From: Thermococcus sp. 21S9
Lineage (GTDB): Archaea > Methanobacteriota_B > Thermococci > Thermococcales > Thermococcaceae
Assembly (NCBI RefSeq): GCF_012027635.1
Contig: NZ_SNUS01000001.1
Location: 806,001 to 870,000, forward strand
Direction: 5' to 3'
Length of the DNA stretch: 64,000 nt
Shown here: one piece after another, positions 21,900 to 30,706 of the stretch
Numbering within the stretch: the stretch's first letter is position 1
Layout: every line of letters begins with the position of its first letter
The notes under the pieces: model-generated
Told to the model about the DNA's origin: nothing
The model's input: only the letters and a program-made list of their open reading frames with translations
Database searches by the model: none
Position numbers and translations under genes: made by a program

Positions 21900-22565
21900 T
21901 CATTTTTTGAAGCGCGATGCCAGCGAGTCCTTCTTGGACTTTACGAGTTCCACCGTTTCTCCGGTCTTCTTGGCGGTCTTCTTGCCAGCGAAGAACAGCA
22001 CGAGGGCAACCTGGTCCCTGAGGAGGATTCCCCTGTTGTTCCTTGCAATTAACCAGGAGAACGCGAACCCGAAGACAAGGCCGAGGAACCACAGCTTGAG
22101 TATGAACGCTCCGGCGGGGCCCTTCGAAGTTGACACCGCTGAAAGTGCCTTGTATGCGAGTGCAAAGGCGAGTATGAACGTCCCCTCGAGGAGCAGACCG
22201 AGTCTCGTAACCTTGGCGATGCTTCTCAGCACCCTGCCCTCAGTGTCCTCAAGGAGCTTTCCGTCGTGGTGGCTGTAAACGAGAAGCTTCGCAACTCCGG
22301 CTCCGCTCCTGAACGCCAGAAACGCGAAGAGCATTGCCAGATAGTCCCATCTGACCTTCCAAGCGCCGTAGAGTCCAACCGCAATCCAAATCGGCGTGAA
22401 GAGCCGTTCGAGTGTTTTCTTTTCGTTTTCGGGAAGGTCAACTCGAAGGGCCCTTCGGAACAGCTTTCCGGTTACCCTTTTCATTAACCTCGTGAAAGAG
22501 AGCCATAGGTTTACACCCAGGAACGCCAGCAGGAGAAATAAGGATACTATGCTTTGAGCTTCCAC
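21900..22565 (-). CDS. Membrane protein, unknown function
   Basis: This protein of about 221 residues has hydrophobic segments near residues 3-22, 55-85, 120-140 and 150-172 and a lysine-rich C-terminal tail (KKTAKKTGETVELVKSKK), probably cytoplasmic. I do not recognise the family. The start is uncertain. A TTG at 22640 would overlap the upstream permease by 47 nt. The GTG at 22565 lies 5 nt behind GGGTGG and needs no overlap, so I prefer it. It sits between two permease pairs on the same strand, but no functional link is visible. Confidence 0.6.
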   Translation of the reverse strand: MEAQSIVSLFLLLAFLGVNLWLSFTRLMKRVTGKLFRRALRVDLPENEKKTLERLFTPIWIAVGLYGAWKVRWDYLAMLFAFLAFRSGAGVAKLLVYSHHDGKLLEDTEGRVLRSIAKVTRLGLLLEGTFILAFALAYKALSAVSTSKGPAGAFILKLWFLGLVFGFAFSWLIARNNRGILLRDQVALVLFFAGKKTAKKTGETVELVKSKKDSLASRFKK

Positions 22566-22593
22566 GGTTTCCACCCTGTATATTTTGTCCAGT

Positions 22594-23898
22594 TCAGGTT
22601 TTAGGCCTTTCGAGGAACCTTGCCTCGACGAACCTGCCAAGGTCTATGAAGGCGTAGGCTATTAATCCGAGGGACAGGCCGAGAGGGACTATCTCCCACC
22701 AGTAGGGAACGTACTTCGTTATTCCTCCCATCAGGGGCGTGCTCATAATGGTGCCCCAGTTGAACCCGGGAATGACGTTAAAGAACCCGAGGAGGGTGAT
22801 GAAGGCTATTATCCCTGGCACGGAAATTGCGAACAGGTAAATCACATAGGGAAGCAGAACCGGAAGAACGTGAAGCCTCAGTATTTGGAGGGCGCTTGCC
22901 CCCATTGCCCTGCTCGACTCTATGTAGTCTTTCCTCAGCTCTTCCTCGACTATCGAGCGGATTTCCCTTGAGGACGTTCCTATGAATATCAGCGCCACTA
23001 TCAGGGCCATCAGGTACGGGTTGACCTGTATGATGATGGTCATTGGGTTTGGACCGGATTTAACCCGGCCAAGAATCGCCACAAGGAGAACCGCGAGGGA
23101 GAGGGACGGAACTGACGTCAGAACCTTTGAGAAGGCGTTGATAACAGACCCAAAACGGGTGGAGAGGACGCTTAGTGAACCTACAGCAAGGGCCAGAACC
23201 GCCAAGATACTCGCCCCGATTATGGAAATCGTTATCGTCTCCCGTGCACCGTAGGCATAGCCAGTCCAGATGTCCCTTCCGTAGAAGTCCGTTCCCATCC
23301 TGCCGTAGCTCATCCCGAGAATTCTGACCCTCGGCTCATCGCCGGGTTCGAGCTTTCCAAAGGTTCCTGTTATAACTATCGTGTAGGTGCCCTTCATGGG
23401 CTTGAAGTGAAACACGCAGTCGGTTCCGGGTTCTGCAAAAATGGCCCTGAGCGGGTTGTGGAAGAGGAGCTGGGACCAGGTGGGCTTCGGATTGCACTTC
23501 TCCTCCGCGATATTCATTATAGATGAGCTGAGGGTGCCGAGGTTGAGTGAATTTGGGATTATCCCGTTCCAGAGCGGGTACTCCTTTCCTCTGGGGTCAA
23601 TGATGGTTACCCTGAGGTCCCGCGTGAGGTTGGGGATAACGAGGATGCCCTGGGGTACTTCCTTGTAATGGAACTCGTAGCGATACACAAAACTCCCGTT
23701 GATGTAAGTCCCGTGGAGCCATTCCGTCCTGGGGAGCCCCGTTAGTTCCCCGTACCACTCCGGCGGGACACCTGTTGGGTTGTATTTCCAATACGTGATG
23801 TTGTTCCAGTTCTGGATGCCCTCCCTCACGACCATGTGGGGCCCCACCAGAGCGAAACCCACGAAGAAAACGATTATAGCGATTGAGAGCTTACGCAT
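22594..23898 (-). CDS. Oligopeptide-type ABC permease, DppC-like (orphan pair 2)
   Basis: This 434-residue permease is laid out like the one at 18.7-19.9 kb: an N-terminal helix, about 195 extracytoplasmic residues, MGTDFYGRDIWTGYAYGARE, then five helices. The ATPase-contact loop is YIESSRAMGASALQILRLHVLP. It overlaps its partner permease by 8 nt. No ATPase or binding protein gene accompanies it. The similar architecture suggests that the two minus-strand pairs arose by duplication, though the extracytoplasmic parts have diverged strongly. Confidence 0.88.
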   Translation of the reverse strand: MRKLSIAIIVFFVGFALVGPHMVVREGIQNWNNITYWKYNPTGVPPEWYGELTGLPRTEWLHGTYINGSFVYRYEFHYKEVPQGILVIPNLTRDLRVTIIDPRGKEYPLWNGIIPNSLNLGTLSSSIMNIAEEKCNPKPTWSQLLFHNPLRAIFAEPGTDCVFHFKPMKGTYTIVITGTFGKLEPGDEPRVRILGMSYGRMGTDFYGRDIWTGYAYGARETITISIIGASILAVLALAVGSLSVLSTRFGSVINAFSKVLTSVPSLSLAVLLVAILGRVKSGPNPMTIIIQVNPYLMALIVALIFIGTSSREIRSIVEEELRKDYIESSRAMGASALQILRLHVLPVLLPYVIYLFAISVPGIIAFITLLGFFNVIPGFNWGTIMSTPLMGGITKYVPYWWEIVPLGLSLGLIAYAFIDLGRFVEARFLERPKT

Positions 23899-24889
23899 CC
23901 CGCCTCACCCTCGGGTCGAGCTTTAGATACAGGCTCTCGAATATCGAGGCGTTCATGAAGTACATGGCTGACATGACGAGACTCGCGAAGAAGAACATGT
24001 CCCCAAATCCACTATGAATCAGCATGCCAACGCCAATCAGAAACGTCATTCCGATTCCCGGGACATTGAAGAGCACCTCAACGGCCATGTCGTTCATGAG
24101 CAGATTCAGGAAGCTGTAGCTTGTGAAGGTTAGAAAGCTTGGAAGGACAACCCGAAGGAGCTTGCGTTCTATCCTGTCGTCTGGAAGGCCCTTCAGCACG
24201 TCTGTCAGAATGTAGTCCTCGTTCTTTGCCCTCACCACGAGGTTCCTGACGTTCATAGCGTAAACCGGGACGTTTACCAGGGTTAAGGTGATAATCGGCA
24301 GGGCGAGACCCTTTAGATGGGTGAGAACCGTTACGTTGCCCTCGACACTTGCCCTGTGGATGTAGTCGATGTAGCTCAGGGGAAAAACGCTGAGTTTCCA
24401 CCAGAAGACCCAGAGGAGTGCAACTGCCCAGAACCAGCCGGGGATTGCGGAGAACGCGGGTCCGAGGAACTGAAGGATTCTATCGGAGCGCCCTCCCCTG
24501 TAACCTGCCCTAAGGCCCCATACGACACCGATGATAAAGATAAGCAGGAGCGAAATCGATAGGATTGTCAGGGTCAGGAGTATGGCCCTACCGGGCGTTG
24601 TTCCCACGACCGATACGAATGTTTCGTGGGGAGATGGAATTATTATAGTGCTTGTAGTGTTGCCGTGCTGTATCGTGATTACCCTGTTCCCCTCGTTCTT
24701 GAAGATGTCGAGCGAGTACTTCAGCTGACTCTTTAGCAACTCTGGGAACTTGAGGAGGTTCATTTCATTGCTCACGGACGCGTTGCCACAGGATACCTCC
24801 GCTGAGGCTGTGAGGATGGAGAGTATCACAATAACAGTTGTGAATATCGCCAACTCTTGAAGGATAACCTTGATTATTTTTGGGCTCAT
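23891..24889 (-). CDS. Oligopeptide-type ABC permease, DppB-like (orphan pair 2)
   Basis: This 332-residue permease has a first helix around residues 9-27, an extracytoplasmic loop to about 95, then five helices and the YLKLDPRVRRDA tail. The ATPase-contact loop DYILTDVLKGLPDDRIERKLLR departs clearly from the EAA consensus. A TATA-like ttttttatta at 24912-24921 puts the transcript start near 24892, so the ATG at 24889 is probably used leaderless. It heads the minus-strand run of six genes down to 18659. Confidence 0.85.
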   Translation of the reverse strand: MSPKIIKVILQELAIFTTVIVILSILTASAEVSCGNASVSNEMNLLKFPELLKSQLKYSLDIFKNEGNRVITIQHGNTTSTIIIPSPHETFVSVVGTTPGRAILLTLTILSISLLLIFIIGVVWGLRAGYRGGRSDRILQFLGPAFSAIPGWFWAVALLWVFWWKLSVFPLSYIDYIHRASVEGNVTVLTHLKGLALPIITLTLVNVPVYAMNVRNLVVRAKNEDYILTDVLKGLPDDRIERKLLRVVLPSFLTFTSYSFLNLLMNDMAVEVLFNVPGIGMTFLIGVGMLIHSGFGDMFFFASLVMSAMYFMNASIFESLYLKLDPRVRRDA

Positions 24890-24911
24890 CACCAAAATTA
24901 CAAATGTAGTT

Positions 24912-24921
24912 AATAAAAAAG
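24912..24921 (-). promoter_or_regulatory. TATA box of orphan permease pair 2
   Basis: The minus-strand sequence ttttttatta is about 28 nt upstream of the ATG at 24889, which implies a leaderless transcript. Confidence 0.5.
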
Positions 24922-24929
24922 TTGCGGTT

Positions 24930-25832
24930 TTAATCCTTCCGCTCCCTCTTCACAACCGGTGCTACCTCTCTCGCGACCCTCTTGACGCTGAAGAGCGTGA
25001 GCGCGTCCATCCTCTTGAGCTGGGCTAAAAGGCAACCGCTTATTCTGACGTCTATGTACTTCTTCGCCTCCATCGCGGTTTTGAGGAGCTCCCGCATGCT
25101 CTCCGCCCTCTCGAAGTCGAGACCCGCTTTCTTTAGTCTTTCCACGTTGAGCTCGTGAACCGTCAACGGCTGTAGGTGCATCTCGTCTATTCCAAGCGAA
25201 GATGCCAGCTCGGCTATCCTCGGTATGTCCTCGTCGTTTATCCCGGGCATGAATATTGTTCTCACAACCGAGCGGACGCTCTTATCGCTCCCGACTATCC
25301 TCAGCGCGTTGACGACGGCATCGAAGGTGTCGGCGTTCGTAATTTTGAGGTGCTTTTCGCGCGTCGAGGCGTCGAGGCTTATCATCACCATATCGAAGTC
25401 CAGCTTGCTCCACAGTTCCTCGGTGAGGAGCGAGCCGTTCGTCTGCAGGTCGAGCCTCGCCTCCGGAAACCTCTCGCGGAGCATTCTGTTGACCTCCACT
25501 ATCCGTTTGCTCAGCAGTGGTTCCCCGTACTGCGAAACGGTTATCGCCTTCGGGTTCTCCCAGCCATAGTAGCCCGGTTTTGGCGCCTTTCCGAGCTTCA
25601 CCGCGACGTTCGAGTAGCAGAAGATGCAGTCGTGATTGCACGCTGGAGTAAGCTCGTAGCTCGGGTGGTGAACGGGGTTCGGATTGCTCAAATCGAGGCC
25701 CTGGCAGTATTGACAGTGACTCGGGTGGAGCATATCGTCAACGAACTTCTTTAGAAGCCTCGCCTCTTCGTTCTCCAAAACCTGGGGCTCGACGCCCATC
25801 TTCCTCGCGAACTCCTCCCAGCTGTACCTCAT
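24930..25832 (-). CDS. Radical SAM protein
   Basis: This 300-residue radical SAM enzyme has the [4Fe-4S] motif CNHDCIFC around residue 65, preceded by HCQYCQG. A SAM-binding GEPLLS segment follows, and then the barrel strands LDLQTNGSLL and MVMISLDAS. It would act in the cytoplasm by generating a 5'-deoxyadenosyl radical; substrate unknown. The start is ATG 25832 behind GGTGAGAGG; the longer frame up to 25979 overlaps pyrK and is not credible. A TATA-like tttttaag at about 25863-25870 suggests it also has its own promoter downstream of pyrK. Confidence 0.85.
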   Translation of the reverse strand: MRYSWEEFARKMGVEPQVLENEEARLLKKFVDDMLHPSHCQYCQGLDLSNPNPVHHPSYELTPACNHDCIFCYSNVAVKLGKAPKPGYYGWENPKAITVSQYGEPLLSKRIVEVNRMLRERFPEARLDLQTNGSLLTEELWSKLDFDMVMISLDASTREKHLKITNADTFDAVVNALRIVGSDKSVRSVVRTIFMPGINDEDIPRIAELASSLGIDEMHLQPLTVHELNVERLKKAGLDFERAESMRELLKTAMEAKKYIDVRISGCLLAQLKRMDALTLFSVKRVAREVAPVVKRERKD

Positions 25833-25879
25833 CCTCTCACCGGCCGGAGCGGAGAAAAGGGGCTTAAAAAGGTGATTGG

Positions 25880-26581
25880 TCAGAGAAGTCCCCTGAGCTG
25901 AACCCCCTCGAAGACCGGGCCGTCCCTGCACACCAGGTATTTTCCGAGGTTGCAGGAACCGCAGACGCCGATTCCGCACTTCATGTAGCGTTCCGCCGAG
26001 ACCTGGACGTTTTCGTAGTCCATGACCTTGAGCACAGCTTTCAGCATCGGCTCCGGACCGCAGGCGTAAACGCCGTCGAACTCTTCCTTTCTCTCCGCTA
26101 AGACGTCCGTTGGGAAGCCCTTTCTACCTGCAGAGCCATCGTCTGTGGTGATTACAACTTCGTCCACGTAGTTTTCAATGTCGAGTAGCGCCAACTCTTC
26201 CTTCGAGCGGGCGCCGTAGATTAGGGTTATCCTCTCGAACTCATTTCTCCAGGCCTTTGCAAGTGCGTAGAGCGGTGGAATCCCGATTCCTCCAGCGACG
26301 AGCGCTACCCTTCTCCACTTCCTCTCGAAGCCCCTCCCGTAGGGCCCGCGAACCCAGAGCCTTTGGCCTTCCTCCAGCTCGAAGAGCTTTGAGGTGAAGG
26401 GCCCGACGCGCTTGACGACGAGCAGGTCCTTCCACGCCAGACTGAAGGGCTTCTCGCCGACTCCGGGAAGCCAGACCATGACGAACTGCCCCGGCGTGAA
26501 GTCGAACCCCTTCGAGAGCCTGAAGGCCCTGACGTCCTTCGCAACCTCCCAGGTTTCCCTCAGCTCAACCACGCTGTACAT
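25880..26581 (-). CDS. pyrK: Dihydroorotate dehydrogenase electron-transfer subunit
   Basis: This 233-residue ferredoxin-reductase-like flavoprotein passes electrons between dihydroorotate dehydrogenase B and NAD. An FAD-binding beta barrel (residues 1-95) and an NAD-binding domain with VAGGIGIPPLYALAK are followed by a C-terminal [2Fe-2S] site, CGIGVCGSC...C, at about 203-219. Its start overlaps the end of pyrC by 17 nt, so the two are translationally coupled. The catalytic subunit gene pyrD is not in the window. Confidence 0.92.
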   Translation of the reverse strand: MYSVVELRETWEVAKDVRAFRLSKGFDFTPGQFVMVWLPGVGEKPFSLAWKDLLVVKRVGPFTSKLFELEEGQRLWVRGPYGRGFERKWRRVALVAGGIGIPPLYALAKAWRNEFERITLIYGARSKEELALLDIENYVDEVVITTDDGSAGRKGFPTDVLAERKEEFDGVYACGPEPMLKAVLKVMDYENVQVSAERYMKCGIGVCGSCNLGKYLVCRDGPVFEGVQLRGLL

Positions 26582-27788
26582 CCAAACGAACCCCCTCCGG
26601 CTTTCCTACGATTTCATCTTCCTCCATAACGACCCTTCCGCGGAGAATCGTCATTACAACCTTCCCCTTCAGCTTTTTTCCCTCCCATGGGCTCCATTTA
26701 GCTTTGGTGTAGAACTCCCCCGGTTTGACCGTCCACTCCCGCTTAAGGTCAACGACCGTAAAGGTCGCATCATTTCCGACGGCGAGGTCCCTGCCCAGGA
26801 TTCCGAAGACCTTAACCGGGTTGTTGTGCATCTTCTCCACGATGTCAAAGATGCTAATCATCCCCCTGTTCACCGCATCGAGGAGGAGCGCAACCTCTGT
26901 CTCGAGCCCCGGGATTCCTGCCGAGCCGTTTCTCTTGTCCTCGAGCGTGTGGGGTGCGTGGTCGCTCGCTATTATCGGAATCCGCGAGAAGTTCTCCCAG
27001 AGCGCTTTAACGTGCTCCTCCGTCCTCAGCGGGGGGTAGACCTTGAGGAGCGGGTTCCTCTCGTAATCCTTTTTCGTTAGGAACAGGTGGTGAGGAGTGA
27101 CCTCGAAGCTCACCCAGGGGAGGTTTTTCCGGAGTATGGCTTCAATTCCCCCTTTCGTTGAGACGTGGCAGATGTTGAGGGGCTTTTTGAGTCTCTCGGC
27201 GCTTTCAAGGGCCCGCTTTACGGCAACTTCTTCGACCTCGGGTGGCCTCTCGGGCTTCTCCTGAATTAGCCCAGCATCTTCCGCGTGGACGCTCAGAATG
27301 CCTGGTGAGCAGGAATAATCCCTCTCAAAGTTCTCCGAGTAAATTCCACCCGTCGATGCTCCCATGAAGGCCTTGTAGAAGTCTGCCCGGGCTTTTTCGG
27401 CCTCTTCACAGTTGTTCCTTATCAGAAAGCCGAGGGCGTAGTCGGCGTAGGCCTTCCTTCTGAAGAGCTCAAGGCGCTTCTCGAAGGTCTTGGAGTCCAT
27501 AACGGGTGGCTTCGTGTTGGGCATGTCAAAAACGGCCGTGATTCCCCCGTGTATGGCCGATTTCGTTCCGCTTTCAATTGTTTCTTTGTTCCCCTGCTCG
27601 AAGTCCCTGAGATGAACGTGAGTGTCTATTAAACCTGGTAGAATGAGGTACTGGGACAGGTTGATTCGCCTTTCACCGGGGATTTCACCGGTTTTTATGG
27701 CGGATATCCGCCCCTCATCGATTCCCACACTGCCGGTGATGACCTTTCCACCCACTACTAACTTGCCGACCAAAACGAGCTCGTGCAT
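26565..27788 (-). CDS. pyrC: Dihydroorotase
   Basis: This 407-residue amidohydrolase performs the third step of pyrimidine synthesis, N-carbamoyl-aspartate to dihydroorotate. The metal motif DTHVHLRDF lies near residue 54, further metal histidines in CHVSTKGG and VTPHHLF, and the catalytic Asp region in IIASDHAPHT. I favour ATG 27788 (MHELVLVGK). A TATA-like cttaaaac at about 27822-27829 places the transcript start near 27798, so the GTG at 27800 is a possible but weaker alternative. It is the first gene of the pyrC-pyrK pair. Confidence 0.94.
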   Translation of the reverse strand: MHELVLVGKLVVGGKVITGSVGIDEGRISAIKTGEIPGERRINLSQYLILPGLIDTHVHLRDFEQGNKETIESGTKSAIHGGITAVFDMPNTKPPVMDSKTFEKRLELFRRKAYADYALGFLIRNNCEEAEKARADFYKAFMGASTGGIYSENFERDYSCSPGILSVHAEDAGLIQEKPERPPEVEEVAVKRALESAERLKKPLNICHVSTKGGIEAILRKNLPWVSFEVTPHHLFLTKKDYERNPLLKVYPPLRTEEHVKALWENFSRIPIIASDHAPHTLEDKRNGSAGIPGLETEVALLLDAVNRGMISIFDIVEKMHNNPVKVFGILGRDLAVGNDATFTVVDLKREWTVKPGEFYTKAKWSPWEGKKLKGKVVMTILRGRVVMEEDEIVGKPEGVRLDVQRG

Positions 27789-28040
27789 TGAAGCCCGCAC
27801 GGGGTTTTTCTGACCGGGGTTTTAAGATTTTTGATTCTGAAATCGGGTGCAGATACTTTTTCCGGGTTTCTATAGTCCTGATAATTGGCCAAACTTTTAT
27901 TTGCTCGTAATTAATCCCCTAATCCTGTAAACTTGGGTGTTCTGTATCGCATAGTTTAGTTCGTGCCTGAGATTTCGGTTGATTTTGGATAGCTCCATTG
28001 TCCTCTGAGTTGCATTCTCGTTCCTTTTACAATAACGTAA

Positions 28041-28052
28041 CCCTTAAATAGG
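28041..28052 (+). promoter_or_regulatory. TATA box of the oligopeptide-binding protein gene
   Basis: The sequence cccttaaatagg predicts a transcript start near 28072 and a leader of about 55 nt. Confidence 0.55.
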
Positions 28053-28090
28053 GCTCGAATGTATAGCTTCATGCCATTATACGCCGTATG

Positions 28091-28104
28091 TGGCAACGTT
28101 GCCA
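28091..28104. promoter_or_regulatory. Perfect 14-bp palindrome in the binding-protein leader
   Basis: TGGCAACGTTGCCA is its own reverse complement. It lies about 20-30 nt past the predicted transcript start and 23 nt before the ATG, where a bound repressor could block RNA polymerase. No regulator gene is adjacent. Confidence 0.5.
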
Positions 28105-28127
28105 AAAAGTGAAGGAGGCAGTGGAGT

Positions 28128-30650
28128 ATGAATAGGAAAGCCCTAAGCCTGTTCGTTATGGGCTTGATGTTGTTTAGCGTTTTCTTGGTTGCCAAGCCAG
28201 CGAGCGCCCAGAGCGTCCAGGGAGACAAGCTTAAAATCGTGTACCTTGCCGCTCAGGGCAGTCTCTTCATGGGTGTCTTCAACCCGTCCCCGAGCGGAAT
28301 GACCGACGTCTACACCAACCGCATCTGGTACTTCCTCAACGACCCGATGGTTGTAATGGGTCCGGACGCCCAGAGGCACGACTACAGGTGCCAGCTCGTT
28401 GACGTCAAGTACAACGTTCAGGTTCCTGAGGACGCAGTTATCTGGAACGGAACCCAGAAGCAGTGGGTTAGCCCCTACGCTGGCGAGACCGCCAAGAGTG
28501 CCATAACCTGGAAGTGCGGTCTCGGAACCTGGGTTGACGGCCAGAAGATAACCCTCGCCGACTACCTCTTCGACTACGCCATGACCTGGGAGTGGGCCTA
28601 TCAGAACGGCAAGGACGACAAGTACTACGACGAGCAGTGGGGCAACAACCTCCAGGGAACCCTTAAGAACATAATGGGTCTCAAGGTTGACAAGGTCACC
28701 GACGACTACATCGAGTACACCGTCTACCAGGACTACGTCGTCCCGTACAGCAAGTGGGCCACCGCCCTTAACTTCGGTGTCAAGCCGAGCGTTCCGTGGG
28801 AGCTCTACAACGTTATGAGCGAGATGGTTGCCAACGGTGTTGAGGACAAGGCCTTCTCCTGGAGCGAGCAGCCGCAGAACGGTTACCAGATTGATATGAT
28901 TGACCCGGACCAGATGAAGTACTTCAAGGCCGAGGCTCAGGCCATCCTCAACAGCGGAAAGCTCATCCCCGTCTGGCTCGAGACCGTTAAGCCGGTTCTC
29001 CAGAAGTGGGGCATCACCGAGGACCAGGCTGGACTCACCACCGACATGGCCAAGAAGGGTTATGAGGCCGTTATCAGCTGGATTGACAAGTACAACAACG
29101 CCATAATCGGCGACGGTCCGTACTACGTTGAGAAGTACGACCCGAAGGCCATGACCGTTGTTCTTAAGGTCGCCGACAACAAGAGGATTGGTTATCCGGG
29201 TGAGGTTAACGGTAAGAAGCTTCCGTGGGACCCGTACTGGAAGGAAATCGACATCTACGGAAGCCTTAACGACGACACCGCCATCCTCGCCGTTGCCAAG
29301 GGCGAGTACGACCTCTACTGGTACGCCAGGCCGTACAACAAGCTCGCCAAGGCCCTCCAGGAGTACGGTAACAACCTCAACCCGATTAAGACCATAGCCG
29401 TTTGGTGGGCCCTTGACCTCAACCTCGTCGGTGACCCGCAGACCGGTCTCGTCAACTCAAGTGGAACCGAGAAGTTCAACCCGTTTGCGCTCCGTGAGGT
29501 TAGGTACGCCATGAACTGGCTCATCAACAGGCAGTACATCGTCAGCCAGATACTCCAGGGAAGCGGTGCTCCGATGTTCGGTCCTGAGGTCAGCGGTCAG
29601 GTCGACGCCTACGCCAGGATAATGACCGTTGCCAAGGCTCTCGGCTTCACCCCGCAGGGTGACGAGGCCTACGCAATCAAGATGATTGACGACGCCATGA
29701 ACAAGGCCGCCCAGAACCTCAAGGCCAAGGGATACACCCTTGAGAAGAAGGACGGCATCTGGTACTTCAACGGCGAGCCTGTTACCGTCAAGGTAATCGC
29801 CCGTGTTGAGGACGAGAGGCTTGATGAGGGTAAGTACGTTGCTCAGGTTCTTCAGAAGGCTGGTTTCAAGGTTGACCTCCTCCAGTGGCAGAGGAGCCAG
29901 GCCAGCAAGACCGTCTACCTCAGCGACCCGGCCACCCTCCAGTGGAGCGTCTACACTGAGGGTTGGGTCAGCAGTGGAATCCAGGACGTTGCCAGCCTCG
30001 CTTGGGACTACTGGTTCTTCGACATCTACGTCGACCCGAACTGGGGTACCGACTACCACAACCCGATAACCGTCGGTGACATGGTCAAGGTCATCGCCGG
30101 TGGCGACCTCAACAAGTTCATCCAGGAGCTCAACCTCAAGTACTACAACACCCCGGACAAGCTCAAGCCACTCCTTGACTGGACCGGCTACGACCTCGCC
30201 AGCCTCCTCGCCTACGCCAAGTGGACCGGACCGAACAACGACACCATCAGGCTCCAGGACCTCAACCAGTTCTGGGACCTCTACACCCTCGCCTACGCTG
30301 TCCACGCCTACAACGCTCCGCGTGTCTACACCGCTGAGACCTGGAACTTCTTCCTCACCAGCAAGAAGATAAAGGTCGAGTTCGTTGACCCGATAAGCGG
30401 TGTCGGTAGCTTCATCGCCGCCAGGTCAATCGAGCCGGCCCAGACCCAGACCACTACCACCTCAAGCACCCAGCAGACCACCACTACCAGCAGCAGCCAG
30501 CAGCAGACCACTACCACCAGCCAGCCGACCACCAGCACCAGCCAGCCCACCTCAAGCACCTCGAGCACTTCAAGCGGTGGCGGAATCTGTGGTCCGGCCT
30601 TCATAGTCGGACTCGCCGTCCTGCCACTCCTCCTCAGGAGGAGGAAGTGA
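28128..30650 (+). CDS. Oligopeptide-type ABC substrate-binding protein with CGP-CTERM anchor
   Basis: This 840-residue extracytoplasmic binding protein of the Opp/Dpp family has a signal peptide at residues 1-28 (hydrophobic core, ending PASAQS). A large two-lobed binding domain extends to about residue 770. A Thr/Ser/Gln stalk of some 45 residues follows, then the tail GGGICGPAFIVGLAVLPLLL with RRRK. That tail is the Thermococcales CGP-CTERM sorting signal, thought to anchor the processed protein to the membrane through the Cys. The stalk probably carries O-glycans. The strong ribosome binding site (GGAGG) and very uniform codon use suggest high expression. It serves the transporter that follows. 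Confidence 0.93.
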   Translation: MNRKALSLFVMGLMLFSVFLVAKPASAQSVQGDKLKIVYLAAQGSLFMGVFNPSPSGMTDVYTNRIWYFLNDPMVVMGPDAQRHDYRCQLVDVKYNVQVPEDAVIWNGTQKQWVSPYAGETAKSAITWKCGLGTWVDGQKITLADYLFDYAMTWEWAYQNGKDDKYYDEQWGNNLQGTLKNIMGLKVDKVTDDYIEYTVYQDYVVPYSKWATALNFGVKPSVPWELYNVMSEMVANGVEDKAFSWSEQPQNGYQIDMIDPDQMKYFKAEAQAILNSGKLIPVWLETVKPVLQKWGITEDQAGLTTDMAKKGYEAVISWIDKYNNAIIGDGPYYVEKYDPKAMTVVLKVADNKRIGYPGEVNGKKLPWDPYWKEIDIYGSLNDDTAILAVAKGEYDLYWYARPYNKLAKALQEYGNNLNPIKTIAVWWALDLNLVGDPQTGLVNSSGTEKFNPFALREVRYAMNWLINRQYIVSQILQGSGAPMFGPEVSGQVDAYARIMTVAKALGFTPQGDEAYAIKMIDDAMNKAAQNLKAKGYTLEKKDGIWYFNGEPVTVKVIARVEDERLDEGKYVAQVLQKAGFKVDLLQWQRSQASKTVYLSDPATLQWSVYTEGWVSSGIQDVASLAWDYWFFDIYVDPNWGTDYHNPITVGDMVKVIAGGDLNKFIQELNLKYYNTPDKLKPLLDWTGYDLASLLAYAKWTGPNNDTIRLQDLNQFWDLYTLAYAVHAYNAPRVYTAETWNFFLTSKKIKVEFVDPISGVGSFIAARSIEPAQTQTTTTSSTQQTTTTSSSQQQTTTTSQPTTSTSQPTSSTSSTSSGGGICGPAFIVGLAVLPLLLRRRK

Positions 30651-30682
30651 TTTCCTTCCCCTCTTTTTCTTGTTCCCTTTGA
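30651..30682 (+). terminator. Pyrimidine-rich terminator after the binding protein gene
   Basis: The stretch contains ccctctttttcttg right after the stop codon, followed by a new promoter. The binding protein can thus be made in excess over the permeases. Confidence 0.5.
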
Positions 30683-30706
30683 TGAACACCCCTGTTCTCG
30701 TGTTCA

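Larger units (their letters stand above)
27789..28127. other. Divergent intergenic region pyrC/oligopeptide-binding protein
   Basis: This gap of about 340 nt holds the pyrC promoter (about 27822-27829, minus strand), a TATA-like aacttttat near 27891, and the better TATA of the binding-protein gene (28041-28052). The perfect palindrome at 28091-28104 lies downstream. Nothing coding is visible, and the leader of the binding-protein mRNA is unusually long for this genome. Confidence 0.55.

Noticed and set aside
22566-22640. TTG start of the 246-residue version of the membrane protein
   Set aside because: It would overlap the upstream permease by 47 nt without a ribosome binding site; the GTG at 22565 has one.
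25833-25979. N-terminal extension of the radical SAM protein
   Set aside because: It overlaps pyrK, and an ATG behind GGTGAGAGG lies downstream.
29457-30305. 282-residue antisense frame over the binding-protein gene
   Set aside because: Low-complexity Val/Glu/Leu composition mirrors the sense codons; no start signals.
30470-30570. Thr/Ser/Gln repeats suspected to be a CRISPR or tandem DNA repeat
   Set aside because: They encode the stalk of the binding protein; units are irregular and in frame.
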